This document shows positions 17,872 to 25,939 of a DNA stretch of 34,902 nt, one piece after another (positions within the stretch are counted from its first letter, which is position 1; every line of letters starts with the position of its first letter). A program made the position numbers and the translations under genes. This stretch comes from Pseudoalteromonas luteoviolacea H33-S (lineage in GTDB: Bacteria > Pseudomonadota > Gammaproteobacteria > Enterobacterales > Alteromonadaceae), in contig NZ_AUXY01000138.1 of the NCBI RefSeq assembly GCF_001625695.1, positions 1 through 34,902 of the forward strand, read 5' to 3'. The notes under the pieces were generated by a model. That model did no database searches and was not told the DNA's origin. It was given only the letters and a program-made list of their open reading frames with translations.

Positions 17872-17885
17872 TTTAAAGCCGCTAC
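17860..17885 (+). terminator. Hairpin enclosing the stop codon of the CBS-domain gene
   Basis: CGGCTT (17864-17869) pairs with AAGCCG (17876-17881), and GTA/TAC can extend it outward past one mismatch. The TAG stop (17869-17871) sits at the loop. There is no T-tract directly after it. It lies between convergent genes. Confidence 0.35.
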
Positions 17886-17897
17886 TTATCGAATAGG

Positions 17898-18809
17898 TTA
17901 AAGGGTTTTTAGGTATTCTATTACGCCGAGAATGGCAGCAACTTGGCCGTCAGTACATTCTTGCTCTGAGGTGCTTTCACTGTCAGGATAAACTTCAGTG
18001 GTCGTCACATACTGAGCTTGCGTGAAGCCCATACATAAGCCCAGTTTAGTCGCATCGTAGTTAATGACACCAAACTGTTCTATATCTACACCGATCAACT
18101 GTGAGTTGTCGTCGGCGTCGGCTATATGCGTGACTTTTTGTACCTGTTCAATTACACATTTTTGAAATGCTGGCTCAGGCTTTTGAGTATGTCCTACGAG
18201 ATAAAAGCCATCTGGTATATTCCAATTGTGGTTTACTTTGCCATCTCTTGCTGCCAAAGCAGGGCGAAATTCACTGTTGTCAGTATCCGTTGTTTCATGA
18301 AGGTCAATATGTGCAATGATATTGGCTGGTAGCTGTCTAACATAGTGCATTGCTAAGTGAGACTCCAATGCAGGGCTGTTATCGTAAAATGACCGATTAG
18401 GGTCTACCGCATCAGGGTTCCATCTATTAATCGTTTCAAAGCCCCATGGACTGATACAAGGCAAAATTACAAAGTTAAAACTATCTGTAAACTGTCGCAT
18501 TTGGTACCGCGCAAACGCTAAAGCCCCCATGACGCCACTTGTCTCATAGCCATGCACCCCACCTGTAACAAGGATTGTCGGCAGTGATGTATCTACATCT
18601 TTATTCTTTAATGCAAATAAAGGGTATGCTCCATCTTGATAGTCTAATGACCCATACTGTTCAATATCGCAAAAAGTATCGAGTGCTTTGATTTCTTTTA
18701 ATACAAGCTCTTGATATGAGCGTTTGATTGCTTGAGACTGATACCAAAGTTGCTTTTCAGCTGGTGTCCAAGGTGTTCCGGTTTTGCCTATATGATATTG
18801 CTTTGACAT
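17898..18809 (-). CDS. M14-family zinc carboxypeptidase-like protein
   Basis: A 303-aa metallopeptidase of the M14 / succinylglutamate desuccinylase-like superfamily. Visible active-site elements are the zinc ligands H86 and E89 in GGVHGYE, the substrate-binding DPNRSF (N138, R139), a third His in HIDLHET (H167/H171), and a likely general-base glutamate in TTTEVYPD (E272). No signal peptide is present, so it is probably cytoplasmic. The substrate is unknown; carboxypeptidase or amidase/deacylase activity are both possible. It is monocistronic and convergent with the CBS gene. The ribosome binding site is weak (CAGAGTCAAATC before ATG). Confidence 0.85.
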   Translation of the reverse strand: MSKQYHIGKTGTPWTPAEKQLWYQSQAIKRSYQELVLKEIKALDTFCDIEQYGSLDYQDGAYPLFALKNKDVDTSLPTILVTGGVHGYETSGVMGALAFARYQMRQFTDSFNFVILPCISPWGFETINRWNPDAVDPNRSFYDNSPALESHLAMHYVRQLPANIIAHIDLHETTDTDNSEFRPALAARDGKVNHNWNIPDGFYLVGHTQKPEPAFQKCVIEQVQKVTHIADADDNSQLIGVDIEQFGVINYDATKLGLCMGFTQAQYVTTTEVYPDSESTSEQECTDGQVAAILGVIEYLKTL

Positions 18810-18872
18810 GATTTGACTCTGTTTTGACCTGTTCGCAGCATGCTATGCAGTTTATCTTTAGATGGCAAACTT

Positions 18873-19283
18873 TTAAGCTAAGTAGCCAAGCTGAACCAGG
18901 GATTTCTTTTGTGCTTTGGTTATTTTGAATGCTAATAAGGTAATCGTCTTCTCATGGGTGTGAACTTGGATCACTTTTAACCCTAAGCAATTACGAGTCG
19001 TTAACTTGTTGATTTCTTCAGATGGAACAAATTTTCTTCTCGCAAAAAGATTCAAGTATGAGATTCCTTGATTGCAAATAGTTACCTTCTTCTGTCCTGA
19101 TAAGGTGAGCATTAGATGTACAAGCGCCATAAAAATTGCTGAAATGGCGATAAAGAACTGTAAAGTAGCTAAGTGAGATAATTGCATATCCATAAATAAT
19201 TTTGCGGCGCTTAGCAGTACTAATGAAGCTAGCATTACGATTAAGTAGAATACAGTATTAACTTGTAGCCTAAGTTCTTTCAT
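18873..19283 (-). CDS. Small inner-membrane protein with two transmembrane helices
   Basis: A 136-aa protein of unrecognised family. Two hydrophobic helices (about 10-30 and 38-62) are joined by a short loop. They are followed by a cytoplasmic beta-rich tail (KKVTICNQGISYLNLFARRKFVPSEEI and so on) of the kind seen in membrane-anchored PH-like proteins. AGGAATTTAAA ahead of the ATG is a good ribosome binding site. It stands alone, with 63 bases to the peptidase gene start. The function cannot be deduced. Confidence 0.75.
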   Translation of the reverse strand: MKELRLQVNTVFYLIVMLASLVLLSAAKLFMDMQLSHLATLQFFIAISAIFMALVHLMLTLSGQKKVTICNQGISYLNLFARRKFVPSEEINKLTTRNCLGLKVIQVHTHEKTITLLAFKITKAQKKSLVQLGYLA

Positions 19284-19389
19284 TTTAAATTCCTATTTCC
19301 TATTGGTGTTTTTTCAAGTTTGGGAAAGATATTGGAACAAAATGGAGTAAATATGAATCCGGCGATTAATAGTTGAAAATACGATTTTT

Positions 19390-20253
19390 CTAGGGTATTT
19401 CTCGCCATTTATCAACCAAAACGTTTAGAAATCCGCATTTTTGATATGATTTTTCGATGAACTTGTTGGCTCTGAGTTGTTTTATTCCCAATTGTAGGGA
19501 GTCGAAAATAGCTTGACTGTTTTGATACTTTTTGCTTATTACGAAGTGACGGCTATCTAGTAATGCAACTTTAACACCTTGAACTGCTTCGACTTTGTAG
19601 CCTTTTCCTGTGTACCTAAAGGGGGTTTTATTATTGAATGGTATAAGCATAATATCCACCCATTCATTACTCACCAAGCGCGCCATCATTGTCCAGTCTG
19701 ATTCATTAAATAGCCGTTTCGGATTAAGTTTTTTGATGGTAGACCAATCGACTGACCAGGCTTTATTACTCACTACCGTTATATTGGAAAAGTCCTGCTT
19801 TATCTGTGAGGCTAGCGTTTTAGCCCTACTCTCAGCAGCATAAATGCCTGCAAAGTACTCGCCTTTGCGAATGATAGGGGAAGAGATTAATACGCTGTCG
19901 CCCAAAGCTTTTGCCTGAGATAGCCATATTGTGTCGACGCTAATCATCGACATCCCAGATTGCAATAAGATTTCTTCTCGCTCTTCGTGATCTATCATAA
20001 AAAAATCTAAAGTCACGTCTGCTTTGCCAACTTGTAGCGCTTTTTGAATAATAATTAGATCTACGACATCTCTTTGGCAGAGAGGGTGATCAAAGATGTC
20101 TGGAGAGATACTATCAAGGTCCTGTGCATTTAAAATAGTTTGAGCGAAGCCGTAAATGTCTCTATTCACTGGAACAGAGATATGATTACTTGCCTTAGAA
20201 AAACTGCAATGACTAATACTTAGTAATGCGATAAAGCCGAGCTTTTTAAACAT
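19390..20253 (-). CDS. Periplasmic substrate-binding protein-like (SBP_bac_3-type)
   Basis: A 287-aa protein with a Sec signal peptide (MFKKLGFIALLSISHCSFSKA). The body resembles the amino-acid-binding-protein fold found as orphan genes in Alteromonadales: CQRDVVDLIIIQKALQVG near the start, then KAWSVDWSTIKKLNPKRLF and WVDIMLIPFNNK. No transporter genes are adjacent, so it may be a sensor-like or scavenging protein instead of an ABC transporter component. Identification rests on overall layout; no decisive motif is present. It is divergent from the small gene at 20394. Confidence 0.65.
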   Translation of the reverse strand: MFKKLGFIALLSISHCSFSKASNHISVPVNRDIYGFAQTILNAQDLDSISPDIFDHPLCQRDVVDLIIIQKALQVGKADVTLDFFMIDHEEREEILLQSGMSMISVDTIWLSQAKALGDSVLISSPIIRKGEYFAGIYAAESRAKTLASQIKQDFSNITVVSNKAWSVDWSTIKKLNPKRLFNESDWTMMARLVSNEWVDIMLIPFNNKTPFRYTGKGYKVEAVQGVKVALLDSRHFVISKKYQNSQAIFDSLQLGIKQLRANKFIEKSYQKCGFLNVLVDKWREIP

Positions 20254-20393
20254 TTCGGACCATTTTATTTACCCAATTCTAAGGCTAGTGCATGGATCAC
20301 AACTTGTATATTTTTTAAGTGACAATGTGGGTGGAGTTTTATATGTTCGTACTATCGCCATAAAAGGCATGCCGTCAATTGAAGGAGTCAAAA

Positions 20394-20756
20394 ATGAAGT
20401 TTGAACAATTGCTATCGCATCTCGACAGTGGAGTTTGTGTTGAACAGCTGCAAAAAGAGTCGCTACTTGATATTGCATTAATGTCACAATGCGTTTGTGG
20501 AGAAATTAAGCCGAGTGAGCTGAGCCATGTTTTGCAATGGGCAAACTCTTTACATTGGAGCGGTTCAATATCTTTAAACGAGTATGTTGATGAATCAATA
20601 AGTAAGTGTCTGCTTGCATTGAAAAGTGGTAGATTGCAAGGCTTTATAGACCATAGAATACAGCAAATTGAAGACGCCCCTCTTCAAGAAACGGCACAAT
20701 TTTTGGTCAACAAGATTAATATGGCCAATAAAGTAAAGCATGAGGAAAATGCATAG
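20394..20756 (+). CDS. Small hypothetical protein
   Basis: A 120-aa protein, unrecognised. It is predicted to be mostly helical, acidic and soluble, with several Cys (C15, C33, C35 region SQCVCGEI and another near residue 68), and no signal or membrane segment. The frame is open from a TTG at 20379, but AAGGAG at 20382-20387 with 6-base spacing fixes the ATG at 20394 as the start. Flanking genes run in the opposite direction, so it is a lone transcription unit. Confidence 0.75.
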   Translation: MKFEQLLSHLDSGVCVEQLQKESLLDIALMSQCVCGEIKPSELSHVLQWANSLHWSGSISLNEYVDESISKCLLALKSGRLQGFIDHRIQQIEDAPLQETAQFLVNKINMANKVKHEENA

Positions 20757-20790
20757 CAGTTTGCCTCATACTGGCGACTTTTATTTAGTT

Positions 20791-22263
20791 TTAAGTGTAA
20801 CGTTGCTGTAAGTGGTCTTTAAAGATTTGAGCGTTAAGCGAAGATCCTGTTGCTTGAACCACTAGCTCATTTGTTGGTAACAAGCTCGCTTTTTGCCAAA
20901 TATGGGTGTTTAGCCAATCATAAATAGGTTTGAAGTCTCTATTATTGATCTGTGTTGCAATATCGATAGATTGGCTCATAGCATGTTTAAATTGTGCAGC
21001 ATACATCGCGCCTAGTGTATAACTTGGGAAGTATCCGAAACTTCCATCTGTCCAGTGTATGTCTTGCATGCAACCATTTTTGTAATTATCTTTTGTTGAA
21101 AGCCCCAACAGTGTGGACATTTTGTTATCCCAAAGCTCAGGAATATCTTGGCAATTAATCTTGCCATTAATGAGATCTCTTTCTATTTCATAGCGTAAAA
21201 TAATGTGTGCTGGGTAGGTGACTTCATCTGCATCAACACGAATTAAACTAGGGGTAACGCACTGCAGGTTCTGCTGTAATTTTTGCGCTGTATTTATTGA
21301 TGCATAATTGGGAAAGTGGCGTGCCGCAAAGTCACTTATTAGCACTATAAACTCAGGGCTTCTCGCGATTTGCATTTCATAAAATAAGGACTGCGATTCG
21401 TGAATGGCCATGGAGCGGGCTTTGCCTGCAGGTAACTTATTCAGAGGTGTTGGCAAGTTTTGCTCATAACATGCGTGTCCTGTTTCGTGGATCACGCCCA
21501 TCATTGCGTTGATGAATTCATCTTCATCATACCGCGTTGTTATTCTGGTATCTTGACTTGTTCCGCCACAAAATGGGTGAACGCTGGTGTCCAATCTACC
21601 ATGGTCAAAATCAAATCCGAGTATTGTCATGAGCTCATGCGCTAGCAGTTCTTGCTGCTTTACTGGATAGGATGCATGTGTTGCTGGTGGCGGTATTTGT
21701 TTGGCTTCTTGGATAAGCTTTGGTAACCAGCCAGCTATGTCTATGAACAGTTGATCAAGTTCTTCGCTGCTCATACCCGGTTCATAAATATCCAGCATTG
21801 CATCATAAGGCGTCAGGTTATTCGCGTTTGCTCTGATCTGTGCTTCTTCTTGGCTAAGTTGTACGACTGGCTTAAAGTTTTTAACAAAGCCTTGCCAGTT
21901 ATTCTCTGTCCTTTGTGTTCGCCACTGGTGTTCGCACTTGGCTCCCGCTAAGCTTTTTGCTTTGACTAAATCAGTGGGCAGTACCGTGCGCATTTGCCAA
22001 GTTCTTCGCATCTCTCTCACACTGGCTTGTTGAGATTTGTTTAATTCTTCGTCTTTAACCGCTTCGAAAAGATCGGCAAGTTGTGGAGCAGTATGAAGTG
22101 AGTGAAGGTGAACAGCTAGCTCTGCCATGGCTTCAGCTCGGCTCTCTGCGCCGCCTGATGGCATCATTGCAGCCTGATCCCAACTACAAATTGCACTTAG
22201 GTGCTCAAAGTTATCAATAGAGTGGTAGTGTTCGATGAGCTTGTTGTAGTTTTTTGTCGTCAT
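20791..22263 (-). CDS. M32 family carboxypeptidase (carboxypeptidase Taq-like)
   Basis: A 490-aa cytoplasmic metallocarboxypeptidase that removes C-terminal residues from peptides with broad specificity. It has the M32 zinc motif HETGH (H259-H263) within VIHETGHACYEQ. The M32 signatures HPFCGGTSQDTRITTRY just before it and MAIHESQSLFYE after it are both present. DVDRIR-type segment RVDADEVTYPAHIILRYE and the C-terminal YTLGAMYAAQ are also typical. Length is normal for the family. Its ATG overlaps the LysR stop by one base (TAATG), so it is coupled to the regulator upstream. It is the last gene of the aceK-lysR-M32 transcript. Confidence 0.93.
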   Translation of the reverse strand: MTTKNYNKLIEHYHSIDNFEHLSAICSWDQAAMMPSGGAESRAEAMAELAVHLHSLHTAPQLADLFEAVKDEELNKSQQASVREMRRTWQMRTVLPTDLVKAKSLAGAKCEHQWRTQRTENNWQGFVKNFKPVVQLSQEEAQIRANANNLTPYDAMLDIYEPGMSSEELDQLFIDIAGWLPKLIQEAKQIPPPATHASYPVKQQELLAHELMTILGFDFDHGRLDTSVHPFCGGTSQDTRITTRYDEDEFINAMMGVIHETGHACYEQNLPTPLNKLPAGKARSMAIHESQSLFYEMQIARSPEFIVLISDFAARHFPNYASINTAQKLQQNLQCVTPSLIRVDADEVTYPAHIILRYEIERDLINGKINCQDIPELWDNKMSTLLGLSTKDNYKNGCMQDIHWTDGSFGYFPSYTLGAMYAAQFKHAMSQSIDIATQINNRDFKPIYDWLNTHIWQKASLLPTNELVVQATGSSLNAQIFKDHLQQRYT

Positions 22264-23201
22264 TATTTTATTTCCTCAGCCACTTCTGCAATTTTTTGTC
22301 TCAACCACACATGGCTGGCATCACGGTGAAGTAGAGGGCTCCAAATCATATCTAGTTCAAAGGGAGGAATAGGAAACGGGGGCTCCAAAATGGCTAACGA
22401 GTTATCATCTCTGTATATGTTGGCAGCCTTTGATGGCAGTGTCGCAATTAAATTCTGTTCTTTGGCTAGATGAATAGCAACATGATAGTTACGTGTAAAG
22501 GTGGCAATGTTTCGGTGTTTACCAAAGTTTGCTAGCGCTTCATCTACCCAGCCCAGCTTTTGGACATCTTCCGGGTTCATGCCGACACCGACACCAAAAC
22601 CGGTTTTACTCACCCAAATATGACGTGCATTTAAATAGGCGTCTAGCGTGAAGTCTTCTTTAATCGGATTATCGGATTTGACTAGGCAACTAAAGCTATC
22701 TTTCCAAATTTGCTTGTGGTGGAACGATTGAGGCAGATTCTCAAATCGATTGATTGCCATATCCACTTTACCATTTTCAACATCATGAAAAGTAACGTCG
22801 CTGGGAGTCAGTATATCCAGCGTGGTATCTGGTGCTTCATTATGTAGCTTGGCCAGTAGCTTAGGAGCGAGTGTGCTTGCAGCATAATCACTTGCCATAA
22901 TACGAAAAACGCGTTTACTTTGACTTGCTTCAAATTCTCTATTTGGGGCGAGCGTTTCTTCTAGAGTCATTAAGATCCCGCGTATGACAGGTTGCAATTC
23001 TAACGCTCGTTCGGTGGGCACCATGCCTTCACTGGTGCGCACGAGTATAGGATCATTGAATAAGTTTCTCAGTCTCTTCAGGCCATTACTCATCGCCGGT
23101 TGTGTAATACTTAACTGGTTAGCTGCACGTGTTACATTACACTCTCTGAGCAGAGTGTCTAAGTATACCAGTAAGTTAAGGTCAATTTTGCTAATGTTCA
23201 C
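22263..23201 (-). CDS. LysR-family transcriptional regulator
   Basis: A 312-aa LTTR. The N-terminal winged helix-turn-helix is clear (DLNLLVYLDTLLRECNVTRAA, then QLSITQPAMSNGLKRLRNLF with PILVRTSEGMVPTERA). The C-terminal effector-binding domain (about 90-310) is of the PBP fold. It starts at GTG, overlapping the aceK stop (GTGA), with AAAGGAACATT as ribosome binding site. It is coupled by one base to the carboxypeptidase gene. The effector and targets are unknown. Being co-transcribed instead of divergent from its neighbours is less usual for LysR genes. Confidence 0.93.
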   Translation of the reverse strand: MNISKIDLNLLVYLDTLLRECNVTRAANQLSITQPAMSNGLKRLRNLFNDPILVRTSEGMVPTERALELQPVIRGILMTLEETLAPNREFEASQSKRVFRIMASDYAASTLAPKLLAKLHNEAPDTTLDILTPSDVTFHDVENGKVDMAINRFENLPQSFHHKQIWKDSFSCLVKSDNPIKEDFTLDAYLNARHIWVSKTGFGVGVGMNPEDVQKLGWVDEALANFGKHRNIATFTRNYHVAIHLAKEQNLIATLPSKAANIYRDDNSLAILEPPFPIPPFELDMIWSPLLHRDASHVWLRQKIAEVAEEIK

Positions 23202-24931
23202 AATGTTCCTTTCTTGTTATTGTGATGTCCAAACCGCTGACTGTGCGGGTATGGATAAACATGTTTGGTGATATGTTGTCGTATATCCCGTTGAACTTTT
23301 TGCCAATACGTCGGAGTCATAAGTTCTGGGTGATGGCGCTCAAAAGCAGCCTTGAGTTTAGGGTTTGTCATTACAAATGTACACACTTGCTCGGGAAATA
23401 CATCATTAGGGGCAACCGACGGTGTAGATTGACCTGAATATAAATCGTCAAGCGAGGCCTTTGGCAGCGCTTTAAATGACATTTGTGTGAGATATTGTAC
23501 CTCGTCATAGTCATAAAAGATCACGCGATTGTGTCGACTGACACCAAAGTTTTTTAAGAGCATATCACCTGGAAAAATATTAACTTGTAACATCTCTTTG
23601 ATGGCATTGCCGTAATCTTCGATAACATGCTCTATTTGCTCATCTGTTGCGTCTTGTATAAAGAGATTGAGAGGTGTGATACGTCTTTCAATATACAAGT
23701 GTTTAATGGTGATGAACTTGTCGTCTTCGATGATATTTTGTGCGATTTTTTCTTTTATTATAGCGAGTAAATCTGGCTCAATACGATTTTTGGGAATGAC
23801 TACATTGGAATATTCTAAGGTGTCAGCCATTCGACCGACTCTGTCATGGTTTTTGACCAGCTGGTATCGTGCTAAAACTGTTTCTTTACCAAATGGTTTA
23901 CTCGGCGCAAATTTATCTTTTATGACTTTAAACACATATGGGAAAGTCGGTAAAGTAAACACTAGCATGACCATACCGGGCGTGCCGGGGGCGACAGTAA
24001 AGCGTTCACTGTTGTGTTTTTGATGCAGTAAGAAATCACGGTAAAACTCAGTTTTACCGTGTTTGTGAAAACCAATTGAATTATATAACTCCGCGGCAGT
24101 TTTACTTGGCATTAATTGATTTAAAAATCCAACCATTGCTGATGGTGCGTGTGTTTCGACTAGAAAATAAGCGCGAGCAAATCCGAATATTAAGCTCATT
24201 TGAGATGCTTGTGTAATTAATGCATCTATTTTTAATTTACCGCTCGGATGGTGCAACAGAGCGATGATAAACGGCTGCACACCAGAACAAGAAATGACTC
24301 TTCCGACAATGTATGCGCTTTTATTGCGATAAAATGATGCCTTTAAAATATCAAAGCGCATTCTAAAGTGTTGGTGGTGTGTGTTGGGCGCTTGTTTTAA
24401 AAATGCTCTTTGTAAAAGTCGGATATCTTGTTCAAGGTCATGAAAATTATCAAAAAAGCCGGTGTCTTTAATTATTTGCTCAATTGTTTTGCGCAGACCT
24501 TCGATAACAGGGAAGTAGCTTCGATATTCTGCTTCAATGGGGAGCAGGGGGGCGCCTTTTTTTGAGCTATCAACAAATATATAGTCATTGTTGAAGTAGC
24601 TATGGTGGAATAGGTGACAAAATACCGAGTTGTAAAATGTTTCTGCAAGCTCTGCTTGAGGATGAAAAGTCAATAACTCAGTGTAGGCTTCTTTTACTTG
24701 GAGCCATAAGTCACTACAAATTTGTTTAGTCGGGAATTGTAGTTTTAGTACTTCGACGGTTTCTTGTATGCGTTCATCGTAATGACTGATCCGCGCTTTA
24801 CTGATCCGTTCTATATTGGCCCATTGCTGTGATATGAATGCATCCGGTGCCTGTGCAGTGATGCTTTGAAAAAGAGCATAGTGCTTTTTAAAGCCAGAAA
24901 TAATTAAAAACGCAATATCTTGAGGGCCCAT
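23198..24931 (-). CDS. aceK: Isocitrate dehydrogenase kinase/phosphatase AceK
   Basis: AceK reversibly phosphorylates isocitrate dehydrogenase, sending isocitrate into the glyoxylate shunt during growth on acetate or fatty acids. The 577-aa protein has almost exactly the E. coli length (578). It carries the FPYVFKVIKDKF nucleotide-binding region and the catalytic INIFPGDMLLKNFGVSR... block (about residues 450-480) with NRVIFYDYDEVQYL. The N-terminal regulatory domain contains FCHLFHHSYFNNDYIFVD. AGGAACCTTT precedes the ATG. It overlaps lysR by 4 bases. In enteric bacteria aceK closes the aceBAK operon; here aceA and aceB are not adjacent on the visible side. Confidence 0.97.
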   Translation of the reverse strand: MGPQDIAFLIISGFKKHYALFQSITAQAPDAFISQQWANIERISKARISHYDERIQETVEVLKLQFPTKQICSDLWLQVKEAYTELLTFHPQAELAETFYNSVFCHLFHHSYFNNDYIFVDSSKKGAPLLPIEAEYRSYFPVIEGLRKTIEQIIKDTGFFDNFHDLEQDIRLLQRAFLKQAPNTHHQHFRMRFDILKASFYRNKSAYIVGRVISCSGVQPFIIALLHHPSGKLKIDALITQASQMSLIFGFARAYFLVETHAPSAMVGFLNQLMPSKTAAELYNSIGFHKHGKTEFYRDFLLHQKHNSERFTVAPGTPGMVMLVFTLPTFPYVFKVIKDKFAPSKPFGKETVLARYQLVKNHDRVGRMADTLEYSNVVIPKNRIEPDLLAIIKEKIAQNIIEDDKFITIKHLYIERRITPLNLFIQDATDEQIEHVIEDYGNAIKEMLQVNIFPGDMLLKNFGVSRHNRVIFYDYDEVQYLTQMSFKALPKASLDDLYSGQSTPSVAPNDVFPEQVCTFVMTNPKLKAAFERHHPELMTPTYWQKVQRDIRQHITKHVYPYPHSQRFGHHNNKKGTL

Positions 24932-25273
24932 AAAGGTTCCTATCGTCGCATTAATAAGCCTAAATTTATTCTGTTTTTAATGTTTTTATCCAAGCTTTTT
25001 GCACTTAATGCTTAATGTGTATTTTATTGTGATGGTTATACTCTAGCTCGAAATCTATTATATACAATATTTTTTTATACAGGTTTTTGAGCAATTGAAA
25101 GCAAAGCGGCGTATGCATTGAGGCTAGTTGGATTGCAAAGGCTATCGTCACATTATTAACCTTTTATGTCATGATTGCCGGAGTTTCTGGTTCTGTGTGT
25201 ATTGGTTAATTTAATAGATGTGTAAAGGCCTAGAGAATTTTAAAAATTTGAGCCTTTTCATTACCTTTATTGG
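24932..25273. other. AT-rich intergenic stretch between aceK and the peptide genes
   Basis: About 340 bases with no supported gene. It must contain the aceK promoter (minus strand), which cannot be placed with confidence. Near its right end, AAAGGC (25224-25229) and GCCTTT (25252-25257) form a 6-bp inverted repeat enclosing AATTTT/AAAATT, a possible weak terminator for the peptide genes reading leftward. Confidence 0.4.
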
Positions 25274-25420
25274 CTATTTAGGGTCTTTGTCAACCGTTCT
25301 ACAGGCCACAACACAACCTGTAAGACAGCCACCTGCAACCTCTGGCGTTAGGCCTTTAGCTAAGCTTTTATCAATATTAATGAGGTTTTTAACTGGCTTT
25401 TTATTTAATTTGAGTTTCAC
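25274..25420 (-). CDS. Double-glycine-leader small peptide precursor, copy B (RiPP/bacteriocin-like)
   Basis: A 48-aa peptide starting at GTG with AAAAAGGAG 7 bases upstream. The leader runs MKLKLNKKPVKNLINIDKS, then LAKGLTPEVAGG. The core is CLTGCVVACRTVDKDPK, with C-X3-C-X3-C spacing and two Thr. Leu at -12, Val at -4 and Gly-Gly at -2/-1 fit a double-glycine leader cut by a C39-peptidase transporter. The LKLNKK...L pattern resembles leaders of class I lanthipeptide-like precursors in Gram-negatives, from memory. Compared with copy A it differs at two leader residues (I16, S19) and in start codon; the core is identical. No maturation genes are nearby. Real translation is supported by the duplication with conserved frame, ribosome binding site and synonymous changes. 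Confidence 0.75.
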   Translation of the reverse strand: MKLKLNKKPVKNLINIDKSLAKGLTPEVAGGCLTGCVVACRTVDKDPK

Positions 25421-25457
25421 TATAATTCTCCTTTTTATTAACTCAAAAAAAACAGTA
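25281..25457. repeat. Tandem duplication, unit B (177 bp, 193-bp period)
   Basis: This unit carries peptide gene B plus its leader and ribosome binding site. It matches unit A (25474-25650) over 177 bp with about nine substitutions and no indel seen. Sequence outside the units (TATTGATTAT between them, ACAAAAAAAC after unit A) does not match. The substitutions within coding sequence are mostly synonymous, which suggests an older duplication kept by selection or gene conversion. Confidence 0.9.
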
Positions 25458-25466
25458 TCTTATTGA

Positions 25467-25613
25467 TTATTTTGGGTCTTTATCAACCGTTCTACAGGCC
25501 ACAACACAACCTGTAAGACAGCCACCTGCAACCTCTGGCGTTAGGCCTTTAGCTAAGCCTTTATCATTATTAATGAGGTTTTTAACTGGCTTTTTATTTA
25601 ATTTGAGCTTCAT
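25467..25613 (-). CDS. Double-glycine-leader small peptide precursor, copy A (RiPP/bacteriocin-like)
   Basis: A 48-aa peptide starting at ATG, with AAAAAGGAG and a 7-base spacer. The leader has MKLKLNKKPVKNLINNDKG, then LAKGLTPEVAGG. The core is CLTGCVVACRTVDKDPK, identical to copy B, 46 bases downstream. The small cationic leader, GG site, and a short Cys/Thr core are the hallmarks of a ribosomally made, post-translationally modified peptide. Three Cys and two Thr would allow at most two thioether rings, or a disulfide or sactipeptide-type core. No LanB/LanC, radical SAM, cyclodehydratase or C39 transporter gene lies in this window. It is probably transcribed leftward together with copy B. 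The exact class is unproven. Confidence 0.78.
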   Translation of the reverse strand: MKLKLNKKPVKNLINNDKGLAKGLTPEVAGGCLTGCVVACRTVDKDPK

Positions 25614-25650
25614 TACAATTCTCCTTTTTGTTAACTCAAAAAAAACAGTA
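25474..25650. repeat. Tandem duplication, unit A (177 bp, 193-bp period)
   Basis: Second unit of the direct repeat, containing peptide gene A and the leader region TTAACTCAAAAAAAACAGTA. Alignment to unit B is ungapped at an offset of exactly 193. Confidence 0.9.
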
Positions 25651-25939
25651 ACAAAAAAACAAATTAAATCAAGTTTAATAAGTTCAAAGATTATTTTATG
25701 AAATTTTTTATTGTTACACCTAAATTCTAACTTTGGATTTTTAATGATTAAAAGAGGAGGCGATGTCCATTATATTTCTATATATATTCAACACTTCTTA
25801 ATCGTCAATTTCACTTTTTAAAATTGAGAATGGCCTGATTATATAAGATCACATTAGGAAATGCTTTGAAAACATATATCATAGAGTTGTTATGTAGATT
25901 GACACTTGTTCATCGTATTGATGAAAAATACGTCTTTGT
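25651..25939. other. AT-rich region upstream of the peptide genes
   Basis: About 290 very AT-rich bases with no supported gene. It should hold the leftward promoter of the peptide pair; -10-like hexamers abound, but no -35/-10 pair stands out. An AGAGGAGG sequence at 25753-25760 precedes a 12-codon frame on the plus strand, which is too short to call. Confidence 0.4.

Noticed and set aside
25218..25466. 82-codon plus-strand frame across the peptide gene B
   Set aside because: It is the antisense shadow of peptide gene B. The minus-strand frames have good ribosome binding sites and are duplicated with a conserved frame, which the plus frame is not.
25759..25800. Short plus-strand frame after an AGAGGAGG sequence
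   Set aside because: Only about a dozen codons with no repeat or conservation evidence; an isolated purine-rich run in AT-rich DNA is not enough.
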